The notes under the pieces were generated by a model that was not told the origin of the DNA, ran no database searches, and saw only the letters and a list, made by a program, of their open reading frames with translations. The translations under genes and the position numbers were made by a program. From the NCBI GenBank assembly GCA_007570785.1, contig ML662449.1, forward strand, positions 13,145,564-13,209,563: 64,000 bases of DNA. Reading direction: 5' to 3'. Source of the stretch: Antilocapra americana. Lineage: Eukaryota > Chordata > Mammalia > Artiodactyla > Antilocapridae. The stretch's first letter is position 1, and every line of letters starts with the position of its first letter. This document shows positions 48,795 through 62,625 of this stretch, in pieces.

Positions 48795-48808
48795 GAATGT
48801 GAAAAGCT

Positions 48809-49701
48809 AACCTGTCTTCCTCAAGAGGGAGCAAGATGTGTCCCTCCTAGGTAGAGGCAGTGTGTAATCAGAATTTCTTTACCTAACAATCATTATTCGT
48901 ATTTCCATATATGTAAACTGGGATTAATTTTAAAAAGAGGAGTTCCTAGTTGTATTTCTGAGATATTAAAGCTTTTCCATTCTCATCGTCACCTTTTCCA
49001 ACCTTCACTGCTCTCTTTAAACTCATGTGATCAGCTTCTTGCCCTTTCAACAGAGGTACTTCATTAACTGTAGCTGCTCCTCACTACCCTCCCAACCACT
49101 TACCTCCATGTACTTTAATCTTTTCAGTTTCAATTCAGTGGGACAGGAGCCTTCCTCTTAACTAAGACTAGTTCCACGCTGGATCCCACAGCATCCCCCT
49201 TGACACCTTTACTCTGTCACCTTCCCCACTCTCCCCAAGAATCTTGCTACATGAGCAGGCCCAAGCCAACCATGAAACAAAGCAACATACATACATCTGT
49301 TCTTTAAAATTGTTTCCCTTCTGTTATTAATCAAATGTTCACCGTCCTTTCACAGTCAAGCTCTTAATAGAATAGTGAACACTGAATTTCTCTGCTTCTT
49401 TGCCTCCGGTTACCCCTCACAGCACCACCTTCTGGCTCTCCTCTTCAGTGTTTTCCTGGAACTGCTCTTGGAAAGGTCACCGGCGACTTCCTACTTGATA
49501 CACATATTTTTCTTCAGTTACTTGATGACTTTTCAGCATTTGATGGCTCCTGACTACCATCAAATTCTCATTGTTCTTGCCTTCTGTGACTCTGGATGCA
49601 ACTTTTTGGCACTTTTTTATGCTCTTCTTCTGCCTCCTCATGAAAATATTCAGGCTCTCCAAGGTTCCATCTTTAGTTCCCCTCCCATTTTATACAAAAT
49701 G
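48809..49701. other. Intronic sequence
   Basis: C/T-rich text with no gene recognised. The + strand ORF 49375-49734 (119 codons) is hydrophobic but has no splice context or domain and runs into an L1 tail; I treat it as chance. Confidence 0.4.
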
Positions 49702-49711
49702 AGAGTTTATT

Positions 49712-49920
49712 TATTTTTTAAAATTTTATTTTAATTTATTTATTTTAATTGGAGGCTAATTACTTTACAGTATTGTAGTGGTTTTTGCCATACATTGACA
49801 TGAATCAGCCATGGGTGTACATGTGTTCCCCATCCTGAACTCCCTTCCTACCTCCCTCCCCATCCCATTCAGGATCATCCCAGTGCACCAGCCCTGAGTA
49901 CCCTCTCATGCCTCGAATCA
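49712..49920 (-). mobile_element. Short antisense L1 3' tail
   Basis: A poly(T)/AT-rich start followed by reverse-complemented ruminant L1 3' UTR (ttttgccatacattgacatg, then 'gtgcaccagccctgagtacc'). The duplication AGAGTTTATT lies at 49702-49711 and 49921-49930. Confidence 0.8.
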
Positions 49921-49930
49921 AGAGTTTATT

Positions 49931-50224
49931 TTTGATTTTGGTATCCTATCTCTGACTTCAGCCTAGGCCACTGCTCTCCACCCCCACATGTTAACCTGGC
50001 CTACAGGAAACCTTCCCCCGAGTCTACACAATTGCCTCAGATTTATTATGTGCAAACTTGAAGTTGTCATCTTTCTCCCTGCTCCTCCTCCTATATATTC
50101 CAGTTTAAGGGATGTTATAGTTATTTAGATGAACAGAATTCCAAGTTAGAAGTCATCCTAGAATCCTCCCTCATCCCTAACACCATATCCAGTCAGAAAT
50201 GAAATGCCATCTGTTCTGCCTTCT
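49931..50224. other. Intronic sequence between L1 tail and BovB
   Basis: No gene or assignable repeat seen; the base composition resembles the C/T-rich stretch before the L1 tail. Confidence 0.35.
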
Positions 50225-52620
50225 GAGGTTTTCTTCAGTCATTCAATGGTGTCTGACTCTTTTGACCCCATGAACTGCAGCATGCCAGGCTTCCCCGTCC
50301 TTTACTATCTCTGGGAGTTTGCTCAAACTCATGTCCATTGAGTCGATGATGCCATCTAACCATCTCATCCTCTGTTTCCCTCTTCTCCTGCCCTCAGTCT
50401 TTCCCAGCATCAGGGTCTTTTCCAGTGAGTTGGATCATTACATCAGGTGGCCAAAGTATTGGAGCTTCAGCATCAGTCCTTCTAGTGAATATTTTTGGTT
50501 GATTTCATTTAGGATTGACTTGTTTGATCTGGTTGTCCAAGGGAATCTCAAGAGGCTTTTCCAGCACCACAGCTCTAAAGCATCATTTCTTTGGTGCTCA
50601 ACCTTCTCTATGGTCCAGCTCTCACATCAGTACATGACAGCTGGAAAAACCATAGCTTTGACTATATGGACCTTTGACCGCAAAGTGATGTCTCTGCTTT
50701 TTAATACAACGTCTAGCTTTGTCATAGATTTTCTTCCAAGGAGAAACTGCCTTTTAATTTTATAGCTGTATTCACTGTCCACAATGATTTTGGAGCCCAA
50801 AACGGAGTCACTGTTTCAATGATTTCCCCATCTATTTGCCATGAAGTGGTGAGATTGGATGCCATGATCTTAGTTTTTTAATGTTGAGTTTTAAGCCAGC
50901 TTTTTCACTCTCCTCTTTCACTTTAATCAAGAGGCTCCTTAGTTCATCTTAGCTTTCTGCCATAAGGGTAGTATCATCTGATCATCTGAGGTTATTGATA
51001 TTTCTCCTGGCAATCTTGATTCCAGGTGGAGCTTAATCCAGCCTGGCATTTCTCATGATGTACTCTGCATTTAAGTTAAGAAAGCAAGGTGACAATATAC
51101 AGCCTTGACGTACTCCTTTCCAAATTTTTAACCAGTTTGTTGTTCCATGTCTGGTTCTAAGTGTTGCTTCTTGACCTGCATACAGATTTCTCAGGAGGCA
51201 GGTAAGGTGGCCTGGAATTCCAATCTCTTTAAGAATCTTCCACAGTTTGTTGTGATCCACACAGTCAAGGACTTTAGTGTAGTCAATAAAGCAAAAGTAG
51301 ATGTTTTTCTTGAATTCTCTTGCTTTTTTTATGATCCATTAGATGTTGACAATTTGATCTCTGTTTCCAAATCCAGCTTGTACATCTCAAAGTTCTCAGT
51401 TCACATATTGTTGAAATCTACCTTGAAGGAATTTGAGCATTACCTTCATTAATTGCATGTGAAATGAGTGCAGTTGTGCAGTAGTTTGAACATTCTTTTA
51501 CATTGCCGTTCTTTGGGATTAGAATGAAAAATGACCTTTTTCAGTCCTGAGGCCACTGTTGACTTTTCCAAATTTGCTAACATATTGAGTACAGCATTTT
51601 AACAGCATCATCTTTTAGGATTTGAAATAGTTCAACTGGAATTCCATCACCTTCATTAGTTTTCTTTGTTGTAATGCTTCTTAAAGCCTACTTGACTTCA
51701 CATTCCAGGATGTCTGGCTCTAGGTGAGTGATCCTACCTGGGTCATTAAGACCTTATTTGTACAGTTTTCTGTATATTCTTGCCACCTCTTCTTAATATC
51801 TTCTGCTTCTGCTAGGTCCATACTGTTTCTGTCCTTTATTGTGCCCATCTTTGCATGGAATGTTCCCTTGGTATCTAATTTTCTTGAAGAGATCTCTAGT
51901 CTTTCCCATTCTATTTTTTTCCCTGTATTCCTTTGCACTGTTCACTTCTGTAGGCTTTCTTCTCTCCCTTTGCTATTCTTTGGAACTCTGCATTCAGATG
52001 GGTATATCTTTCCTTTTCCCTTTTGCCTTTCACTCCTTTCCCCACTGTTTGTAAGGCCTCCTCAGACAACCATGTTGCTTTTTTTGCATTTCTTTTTCTT
52101 GGGTATAGTTTTGATCACCACCTCCTGTGCAATGTTATGAACCTCTGCCTTAGTTCTTCAGGCACTCTATTTACCAGATCAAATCCCTTGAATCTATTTG
52201 CCACTTCTTCTGTATAATCATGAGGGATTTGGTTTAGGTCACACCTGAATGGCCTAGAAGTTTTCCCTACTTTATCCAATTTAAGTCTGAATTTGGCAAT
52301 AAGGAGTTCATGATCTGAGCCACAGTCAGCTCCCAGTCTTGTTTTTCCTGACTGCATAGAGCTTCTCCATCTTTGACTGCAAAGAATATAATCAATCTGA
52401 TTTTGATATTGACCATCTGGTGATGTCCATGTGTAGTGTTGTTAGAAGAGGGTATTTGCTATGACCAGTGTGTTCTCTAGGCAAACCTTGGCAAAATGAA
52501 GCCGTTGCCCTGCTTCCTTTTGTACTCCAAGTCCAAACTTGCCTGTTACTCCAGGTGTCTCTTGACTTCCTGCTTTTGCCTTCCAGTCGCCTATGATGAA
52601 AAGGACATCACTGCCTAAAA
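50225..52620 (-). repeat. Nearly complete antisense BovB
   Basis: It runs from the BovB 3' end at 50225 through the RT (the - strand ORF 51260-51033 holds NLYAGQEATLRTRHGTTNWLKIWKG) to the endonuclease region, ending near 52600 with the reverse complement of the GDWNAK stretch. It is broken by many stops. The + strand ORFs at 50319-50765 and 51724-52140 are antisense shadows. Confidence 0.88.
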
Positions 52621-52787
52621 CATCTCATTCTATTCAGCCTTGCTGTGATTACCTTAAATATAGACCTTCCCTATTGTACCATGATCAAGCAGTGGCCCTC
52701 TGTAATGCTCTGCCTTCCAATCTTCCCCACCTACCACTCAATTAATCCCCTTAACTGCCACCAGAGTGCACATCTGGTCATAGGTTT

Positions 52788-52988
52788 GGCTTCCCTGGTG
52801 GTAAAGATTCTGCCTGCAATGCACGAGACCCTGGTTTGATCGCTGGGTCAGGAAGATGCCCTGAAGAAGGGATTGGCTACCCACTCCAGTATTCTCCTTG
52901 GGGAATTCTATGGGCACAGAAACCTGGTAGGCTACAGTCCATGGGGTTGCAAAGAGTTGGACATGACTGAGTGACTGACACTTTCAGT
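52788..52988 (+). mobile_element. Bov-tA SINE
   Basis: It starts GGCTTCCCTGGTGG with a small deletion in the A box, has B box GGTTTGATCGC, and ends 'gagtgactgacactttcag'. It is about 200 bp. Confidence 0.9.
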
Positions 52989-53379
52989 TTTCTCTTTTCT
53001 GCAGCTTGAAATCCTTCAGTAATTAATAAACCCTATCTGTCTCCCAGGTTTCATCTCTCAGCTCTGCTGCCTTAGGAGCTTCACAATCACAGCATGTGCC
53101 CTCACACTCCTCTTTCCATAGTGTGTTGATTATTCCATCTACTTAGAGTGCTCCTACAATGTGCTCATAACACCTACAAAGTTAGGAAAACATTAAATGT
53201 CCAAGTGGTGATATTAAACAAACAATTAAAGCTAACTTCTTCCCTTTCATAGGATTTTGAAAATCATGGGCAATATTACGTATGTATCTGTCACTTCATC
53301 TAAACAGCAAGTAGTATAATTTTTCTCTCAGAACTTTTGTAAGAAGTATGTGTTCTTTAAAAGAGTTAGTTTTAATAAG

Positions 53380-53760
53380 TTATTCCTGTCCATCACCAAC
53401 TCCCAGAGCTTACTAAAACTAATGTCCATCGAGTCAGTGATGCCATCCAACCATCTTATCCTCTGTTGTCCCCTTCTCCTCCTGCCTTCAATCTTTCCCA
53501 GCATCAGGGTCTTTTCTGAGAAGTCAGTTCTTCACATCAGGTGGCCAAAGTGTTGGACTTTCAACTTCAGCATCAGTCCTTCCAGTGAAAATTCAGGACT
53601 GATCTCCTTTAGCATAGACTGGTTTGATCTCCTTGCAGTCCAAGGGACTCTCAAGAGTCTTCTCCAACACCACAGTTCAAAAGCATCTATTCTTCGGCAC
53701 ACAGCTTTCTTTATAGTCCAACTCTCACATCCATACACGACTACTGTAAAAACCAGTAGT
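53380..53760 (-). repeat. BovB 3' end, antisense
   Basis: It starts abruptly at 'cctgtccatcaccaactccc' and continues in reverse-complemented BovB 3' sequence to 'catacacgactactgtaaaaacc'. It abuts a sense BovB at about 53761, giving a head-to-head arrangement. ORFs on both strands are chance frames. Confidence 0.85.
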
Positions 53761-54928
53761 CTGTGAATCAAGGTAAATTGGACATGGTCAAGCAGGATAT
53801 GGCAAGAGTGAACATCAACATCTTGGGAAACTAAAATGGGACAGGAATGGGTCAATGTAATTCAGATGACCATTATGTCTGCTGTTATGGGCAAGAATCC
53901 CTTAGAAGAAATGAAGTAGCCCTCATAGTCAACAAAAGAGTCTGAAATGCAATACTTGGGTGCAGCCTCAAAAATGACAGAATGATCTTGGTTCATTTCT
54001 AAGGCAAACTGTAAATCCAAGTCTGTGCCCCAACCAGTAATGCTGAAGAAGCTGAAGTTGAATGATTCTATGAAGACCTACAAGACCTTCTAGAATGAAT
54101 ACCAAAAAAGATGTCCTTTTCAGCATAGGGGATCAGAGTGTAAAAGTAGGAACTCAAGAAAGACCTGGAGGAACAAGCAAGTTTGGCCCTGGAGCACAAA
54201 ATGAAGCAGCACAAAGACTAACAGAGTTTTACCAAGAGAATGAAGTGGTCATAGCAAACACCTTCTTCCACCAACCCAAGAAACAACTTTACACATGAAC
54301 ATCATCAGATCGTCAATACAGAAATCAGATTGATATATTCTTTGCAGTCGAAGATGGCGAAGCTCTAAAGAGAAGGCAAAACAAGACCTCGAGCTGACTG
54401 TGGCTCACATCATCAATTCCTTATCGCAAAATTCAGGCTTAAATTGAGGAAAGTAAGGAAAACTACAAGACTATTCAGGTATGATCCAAGACAGATCCCG
54501 TATGGTTATACAGCGGAGGTGGCAAATACATTCAAGGGATTAGATCTAATAGAGTGCCTCAAAAACTGCCGATGGGGAGGTTTGTAACACTATGGTGGCA
54601 GTGACCAAAACCATCCTAAAGAAAAAGAAATTCAAGAACGCAAAGTGATTATCTGAGGAGGCCTTACAAATAGCTGATAAAACAAGAGAAGTGAAAGGCA
54701 AGGGAGAAGAGGGAAAGATATACCCATCTGAATGCAAAGTTTCAAAGAATAGCAGTGAGAGATAAGAAAGCCTTCTTAAGTGAACAAAGCAAAGAAATAG
54801 AGGAAAACAATAGAATGGCAAAGACTAGAGATCTCTTCAAGAAAATTGGAGATACTGAGGGAACATTCCATGCAAATATGAGCACAGTAAATGAAAACAG
54901 CAAGGACCTAAGAGAAACAGAAGATATT

Positions 54929-56018
<1,090 letters not shown>

Positions 56019-56852
56019 TTAAGAAGAGGTGCCAAGAATATACAGAAGAACTCTACAAAAAAGATCTTAATGACCCAGATAATCACAATGTTGTGGTCAC
56101 TCACTTAGAGCCAGACATCCTGGAATGTGAAGTTAAGTGGGCCTTAAGAAGCATTACTACAAAGAAAACTAGTGGAGGTAATGGAATTCGAGCTGAATTA
56201 CTTCAAATCCTAAAAGATGATGCTGTTAAATTGCTGTACTCAATATGTTAGCAAATTTAGAAAAGTTAGCTGTGGTCACAGGACTTGAAAAAGTCAGTTT
56301 TCATTCCAATGCCAAAGAATGTTCAAACTACTGTACAGTTCACTAATTTCACATGCTACCAAGATTATGCTCAAAATCCTTCAAGCTAGGCTTCAGCAGT
56401 TCGTGAACTGAGAACTTTCAGATGTATAGCTGGTTTTAGGAAAGGCAAAGGAACCAGAGATCAAATTGCTAACGTCCACTCTGTCATAGAAAAAGCAAGC
56501 GAATTCCAGAAAAATATCTACTTCTGCCTCATTGACTACACTAAAGTCTTTGACTGTTGATCACAACAAACTGTAGAAAATTTTTAAAGAGATGGAATCC
56601 TGGACCACCTTACCTGCCTCCTGAGAAGCCTATATGCAGATCAAGAAGCAGCAGTTAGGAACAGATATGGAACAATGGATTGTTTAAGGATTGGGAAAGG
56701 AGTATCTCAAGGCTGAATACTGTCACCCTTATTTAACTTCTGTGCAGAGTACATCATGCAAAATGTCAGGCTGGATGAATCATAAGCTAGAATCAAGATA
56801 TCTAGGAGAAATATAAGCAACCTCATATATGCAGATGATACCACTGTAATGG

Positions 56853-57045
56853 AGCTTCCCAGATGGAGCTGGTGAAAAAGAACCTGCCTGCCAATGAAGG
56901 AGGCATAAGAGATGTGAGTTCAGTCCCTGGATTGGGATGATCCCCTGGGGGCAGGTATGGAAACCCACTTAAGAGGAACCTGGCAGGCTACAGGCCATTG
57001 GGTCACACAGAGTCAGACAGGTCTGAAGTGACTTAGCACGCACAC
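56853..57045 (+). mobile_element. Bov-tA SINE inside BovB
   Basis: A diverged tRNA-headed SINE (agcttcccagatggagctgg) interrupts BovB RT sequence. The target repeat is ACCACTGTAATGG (56840-56852) and ACCGCTCTAGTGG (57046-57058), with three mismatches, so it is older than the RAN copy. Confidence 0.85.
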
Positions 57046-58947
57046 ACCGCTCTAGTGGCACAAAGTGAAGAGGAACTAAAGAGCCTCTTCATGATGTTGA
57101 AAGAGGAGAGTTAAAAAGCTGTCTTAAAACTCATATAGTCATATAGGTCCATATAGTCAAAGCTCTGGTTTTTCCAGTAGTCATGTACAGATGTGAGAGT
57201 TGGACCATAAAGAAGGCTGAGCACTGAAGAATTAATGCTTTCGAACTGTGGTACTGGAGAAGACTCTAGAGTCCCTTGGACAACCAGGAGGTCAAACCAG
57301 TCAGTCCTAAAGGTAATCAACCCTGAATATTCAGCCGAAGGACTGATGCTGAAGCTGAAGCCTCAGTACTTTGGCCATCTGATGCAAAGAGATGACTCAT
57401 TGGAAAAGACTGAGAGCAGAAGAAGAGGGCAACAGAGGAGATGGTTAGATGGCATCACTGACTCAATGAACATGAATTTGAGCAAACTCCGGGAGATAGT
57501 GAAGTACAGGGAAGCCTGGCATGCTTCAGTCCATGGGGTCACAAAGAGCTGAACACCACTTAGAGACTGAACAACAATGTGATTACCACCATAATCAAGA
57601 TGTAAAACATTTCCATCATTCTCAAAATTCTCTCCAGCCCCTTTGCAGTCAGTCCCTGCCTCCCTCAAAGCTAAAGTGTATTGATCTGTTGTCTGTTATT
57701 ACAAGTTAGATCTGCTTTTTCTAGAATTTCATAGAAATAGACTAATAAATTGGTACTCATTTGTATCTGGCTCCTTTCACTCAGTATTAATCTTTGTGAA
57801 CTCTCCATATTGGTGTGTATATCTGTAAATTTTCCTTTACGTTATTGAGTAGTATTCCATTATATAGAGAAATCACAATTTATCTTTACATGTTGACAGG
57901 CATTTGAGTTGTTCCCAGTTTTAGCCAGTTTCATTGAAAATGATCTGTTCTTTCATGTACTAGTCTTTGTATGGAGGTCTATTCTGATTTCTTTTGGGAA
58001 AAACCTTGAAACTGAGTACTACACTGAGTTTAATTCAAGAGGAAAGTAGTTTGGAGTTCCAGTTCCTCCACATCTTCACTAAAACTTGGCATTATTGCTG
58101 TTTTTAATGTTAGCCATTGTAGTAGGTATAGTTGGTGTTAGTTGGCATTTCCCTGGTGAACCTTGGAGTTTTTCATCTTTTATGTGCTTACTGCCATACA
58201 TCTTCTCTGATGAAGTATATCTTCAAGTCTTTTGCCCCAGTTGAATTGGATTGTTTTTTACTGAATCATAAGTTTTTATATATTCTGAATGCAAGTCCTT
58301 TTTTGGATACTAGTATTGTGAATATTTTTTTTCACCCTGTAATTTACCTTTTCATTTTTTTACTAGATTTTAGGTGCAGAAGTTTTTAGTTTTGATGAAA
58401 GCCAACTATTAGATTTTATTAATTTATGACTTGTGTTGTTTGTCTTATTAAAATAGTCTTTGACCCTTTTTTCTTCTAGAAATTTTATTATTTTAGCTCC
58501 TACAATTGTATTTATTGACTAATTCAAGTTAATTCTTTATATATGGTGTGAGGTATGAGGTGAAATTAATTTTTAATATCAATATTCAGTTGTTCCAGAA
58601 GCAGCTGTTGGAAAGACTGTCCTTTCACCATTGAATTCCTTTGACCATATGTGTGTGTGTCTCTATAAAAAGACTCTTTTCTTGTCCATTGATCTATATG
58701 TCCATACTTGAGTACCACACTGTCTTAATTATGGTGGTTTAACAGTAAGTCTTGAAGCCAGGAACCATTAGTCCTCCAACTTTGTTCTTCTTTTCAAAAT
58801 TGTTTTGGGCACTCTACATGTTTTGAATTTCTATATAAGTTTTCAAACTAACTTGTCAGTTTCTATAAAACACCTAGTGGAATTTTGATTGAGATTATGT
58901 TGAATCTGTAGATCAGTTTGGGATAGGATGACAATTTAACAATATTG

Positions 58948-59153
58948 TAGTGTAAGTTGCTCAGTCATGTTCGACTCTTTGCCATCCCATGGACTGTAGC
59001 CCACCAGGCTCCTCTGTCCATGGGGTTCTCCAGGCAAGAATACTGAAGTGGATTGCCATTCCCTTCTCCAGAGGATCTTCCTGACCCAGGGATCAAACTC
59101 AGGTCTCCTGCATTGCAGGCAGATTCTTTACTGTTTGAGCTACAGGGAAGACC
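58948..59153 (-). mobile_element. Bov-tA SINE, antisense
   Basis: A full antisense copy with the duplication TAACAATATTG (58937-58947) and TAACAACATTG (59154-59164). It interrupts L1 ORF2 sequence. Confidence 0.9.
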
Positions 59154-59632
59154 TAACAACATTGAATCTCCCAACTTATGAACACAATATATCTCTCCAT
59201 TTATCCAGGCCTTTAATTTCTCCCAGCAGTGTTTTGTATTTTTAAATGTACAAGACCTTGTAAATAGTTTGTTTATGTTTTTGGATGTTATTGTAAGTAG
59301 TATTTTTAACTACAAGTTTTAATTGTTCATTGGGATTTATCAAAATAAAATTTGAAAATATTGAGCATATATCCTGCAACCCTGTTAAACTCATTAGTTG
59401 TAGTGACTTTTTATTATGGACCACTCAGGATTTTCTACATAGATGATTATGACAACTACAATTAAAAACAAGTTTCATATATTCTTATCCTGCCTGCAGG
59501 CCTTTTGTTTTCTTCTCTGTTTTACTACCTAAGATGGTACAATATTAAATAGAAGTGAAAACAGAGGATATCTTTGCTTTGTTTCCAATCTTAGGTGGAC
59601 AACATTTAATATTGTGTATGTATGATGTTATT

Positions 59633-59750
59633 GGGCTTCCCTGGTGGCTCAGATCGTAAAGAATCTGCCTGTAATGTAGGAGACCCAGGTTCAATCCATG
59701 GGTTGGGAAGATCCCGTAGAGAAGGGAATGGCTACCCACTCCAGTATTCT
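59633..59750 (+). mobile_element. Bov-tA SINE head, 3'-truncated
   Basis: The tRNA head (gggcttccctggtggctcag; B box GGTTCAATCC) and the start of the body end abruptly at 'ccactccagtattct', where a T-tract begins the L1 3' end at 59751. The missing body suggests a deletion or a junction formed when the L1 end arrived. Confidence 0.85.
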
Positions 59751-59945
59751 TTTTTTTTTTTAATATATATATTTTATTAAAGTATAGTTGGCCTGCCACG
59801 TTTCAGGTGCAGAGCAAGGTGATTCAGTTAAGCACATACACATATATTATTTTTGAAATTGTTTTTCATTATAGGTTATTATAAGATACTGGCTATAGTT
59901 CCCTGTGGTATACAGTACACCTTAGTTGCTTGTTGCATATCTATT
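59751..59945 (-). repeat. L1 3' end, antisense
   Basis: A T-run followed by reverse-complemented artiodactyl L1 3' UTR (gtttcaggtgcagagcaagg, then 'ggctatagttccctgtggta'). It may belong with the L1 5' half at 60640-62510 or be a separate insertion. Confidence 0.65.
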
Positions 59946-60639
59946 TTTTTTTTTACTTAGAAATCTACTATTCTATTCATACTAAGTCAAACAAGTATAA
60001 TCAAAATGTCATAAATTTTTTAGTTAGGCAAAAATGCATAAGTTTTCTAAAATATATATATTATGCATATTTTAAAAAAGAGATGGAGTAATTGAAAAAC
60101 CTAAACTAAATGAAATCAGAGCACTGAATATGAAATAGAAAAAGTGGAACAAACTAGTAAAAATAAAAGATCTTCACATAGTTCAGTTGTTTTTTAATAT
60201 GGCTGATCATTAGAAAAATACCTGGAGCCCTGGAGAAAAAAAAGCAATACCTAGGCATTTGTATTTTTCAAAATATTTAAAGGTAATTCTGATATGCATC
60301 TGGATTTTAAAAAGTGACTACAGGATTTTCTATTAAACTGTAGTTTTCAATAGAGTTCTTTCATTTTTCTGTGGACCAATCACGATACTGTGGTATTAAG
60401 TAAGTAGTAGTTATGTAATCACAATAGTAAAAGATGTTTATTAGTTTTCACAGTCAATAGCCAGTCAAAAAATAAAAGATAGTTACAGCTGCAAGCCATA
60501 ATGGGAACACGATTAACCTAAACAATATAAAATCGTTACATACAATTTGAGGGGGTCGAGCAGAGTGATGTGATAAGTGGAAGTGCTTACATGCACATGT
60601 TTTCATACACCCAGGTAGTCTATGTCTTTTGGCTGCTGC
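59946..60639. other. Sequence between L1 3' end and L1 5' half
   Basis: It is mostly AT-rich and unassigned. About 60195-60310 is weakly MER5-like (hAT). About 60440-60620 is more mixed in composition and of unknown origin. Confidence 0.4.
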
Positions 60640-62510
60640 ATTTAATCCCACTTACATTTAAGTTAATTATCAGTATGTATGATTTTATTACCATTTTCTT
60701 AATTGTTTTGGATTCATTTTGTGTAGGTCTTTTCCTTGTCTTGTGCTTCCTGCCTAGAGAAGTTCCTTTAGCATTTGTTGTAAAGCTGGTTTGGTGGTGC
60801 TGAATTCTCTTAACTTTGGCTAATCTGTAAAGCTTTTGATTTCTCCACCAAAGCTGAATGAGAGTCTTGCTGAGTAGAGTATTCTTGGTTGTAGCTTCTT
60901 CCCTTTCATCTCTTTAAATATATCGTGCCATTCCCTTCTGGCTTGTAGAATTTCTGTTGAGAAGTCAGCTGATAGCCTGATGGGAGTTACTTTGTATGCT
61001 ATTTGTCATTCTCCCCTTATTGCTTTTAATATTTTATCTTTGTCTTTAATCTTTGTTAGTTTTAATTACTCTGTGTCTTGGTGTGTTCCTCCTTGGGTTT
61101 TTCCTGCCTGGGACTCTGTGCTTCCTGGACTTGGTTGACTATTTCCTTTCCCATGTTAGGGAAGTTTTCAACTATTATCTCTTCAAATATTTTCTCAGGT
61201 TCCTTCTCTCTCTCTTCTCCTTCTGGGACCCCTATAATGCGAATGGTGGTGTGTTTAATGTTGTTCCTGAGGTCTCTTACACTGTCTTCATTTCTTTTTA
61301 TTCTTTTTTCTATATTCTGTTCTATGGCAGTGATTTCCACCACTCTGCTCTTGAGGTCATTTATCCCTTCTGCCTCAGTTATTCTGTTGTTGATTTCTTC
61401 TCATGTGTTATTCATCTGTTTGTTCTTAAATTCTTCTAGGTTTTGGTAAACATTTGTTGGATCTTCTCTATTGTTTTCTCAATATTCTGGATCATCTTCT
61501 CTAACATTATTTTGAATTTTTTTTCTGGAAGGTTGCCTATCTCCACTTCATTTAGTCTTTTTTCTGGTGTTTTACCTTGTCTCTTTATCTGGAACATAGC
61601 TTTCCACTTTTTCACCCTGATTAACTTTCTGTAATGTGTTTTTTCTTCTAGCCGCCATGGGACTGTGGTTCTTCTTGCTTCTTCTGTCTGCCCTCTGATG
61701 GAGGAGGCTAAGAGGCTTGTGTCAGCTTCCTGATAGGAAAGACTGGTGGTGGGAAAAACGGGGTCTTGTTCTGGTGGACAGGGCCTTGCTCAATAAAGCT
61801 AATCCAGTTATCTGCTGATGGGTGGGGTTGTACTCCCTCCCTGGTGGTAGTTTGGCCTGAGATGACCCAGTCCTGGGGTCTACAGGCTGTATGGTAGGGT
61901 TAACCTCCAAGAGGGCTTACACATGGGGCACCTTCTCAACTTGCTGCTGCCAGTGCCCCATCTCTCTGGTGAGCCCCTGCCGACCCAGGCCTCCACAGGA
62001 GAACCTCCAACACTAACAAGGAAATTTTGATTCAGTCTCCTGTGAGGTCACTGCTCCTTTTCTCTGGGTCTTGATGCATGCAGGATTTCGTTTGTGCCCT
62101 CCAAGACTGGAGTCTCTGTTTCCCCCAGTCCTGTGGAAGTCCGATAATCAAATTCCACTGGCCTTCAAAGTCAGATTCCCTGGGGATTTCCAGTCCCTTT
62201 GTCAGATCCCCGGGTTGGGAAGCCTGATGTTGAGTTCAGAACCTTCGCAACAGTGGGAAAACTTCTTTGGTATTATTGTTCTCCAGTTTGTGGGTCACTC
62301 ACCTGGTGGGTATGGAATTTGATTTTATCATGATTGTGCCCCTCCTACCATCTCCCTCTGCTTCTTTGTCATTGGGCATTGGGTATCTTTTTTTGGTGGG
62401 TTCCAGCATTCTCCTGTCAAAGGTTGTTCAGAAGATAATTGTAATTTTGGTGCTGTTGCAGAAGGAGATGAACTCATGTCCATTATGAACTCTTCTCTGT
62501 CATCTTGAAC
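60640..62510 (-). repeat. 5' half of an L1: 5' UTR, ORF1 and start of ORF2
   Basis: On the - strand, 62510 to about 61650 is GC-richer, L1 5' UTR-like sequence, followed by ORF1 and the ORF1/ORF2 junction near 60650. Most genomic L1s are 5'-truncated, so a 5' half without its ORF2 body is unusual and implies a later deletion or recombination. Confidence 0.65.
61062..61343 (-). pseudogene. L1 ORF1p fragment
   Basis: A 93-codon frame contains NIEKRIKRNEDSVRDLRNNI (end of the coiled coil) and IIGVPEGEEREKEPEKIFEE (start of the RNA-recognition domain), both hallmarks of the L1 RNA-binding chaperone ORF1p. The protein coats L1 RNA in the retrotransposition particle. The rest of ORF1 is out of frame on both sides, so it is a fossil. 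Confidence 0.85.
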
Positions 62511-62511
62511 T

Positions 62512-62625
62512 GGAAGCCCACTCTAGTATTCTTGCCTGGGAAATCCCATGGACAGAGAAGCTGGCTGCTGTAGTCGATAGGGTTGCAAAGAGTCGGACAC
62601 AGCTGAGCAACTAACCCACACACAC
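62512..62625 (+). mobile_element. Bov-A SINE fragment
   Basis: Headless body from 'gaagcccactctagtattcttgcctgg' to 'cacagctgagcaactaac' with an (AC)n tail, placed against the L1 5' end. Confidence 0.85.

Noticed and set aside
61053..61449. Two overlapping + strand ORFs of about 125 codons, rich in Leu/Phe/Ser
   Set aside because: They are antisense to the L1 ORF1 coiled coil; the - strand frame carries the real ORF1p motifs.
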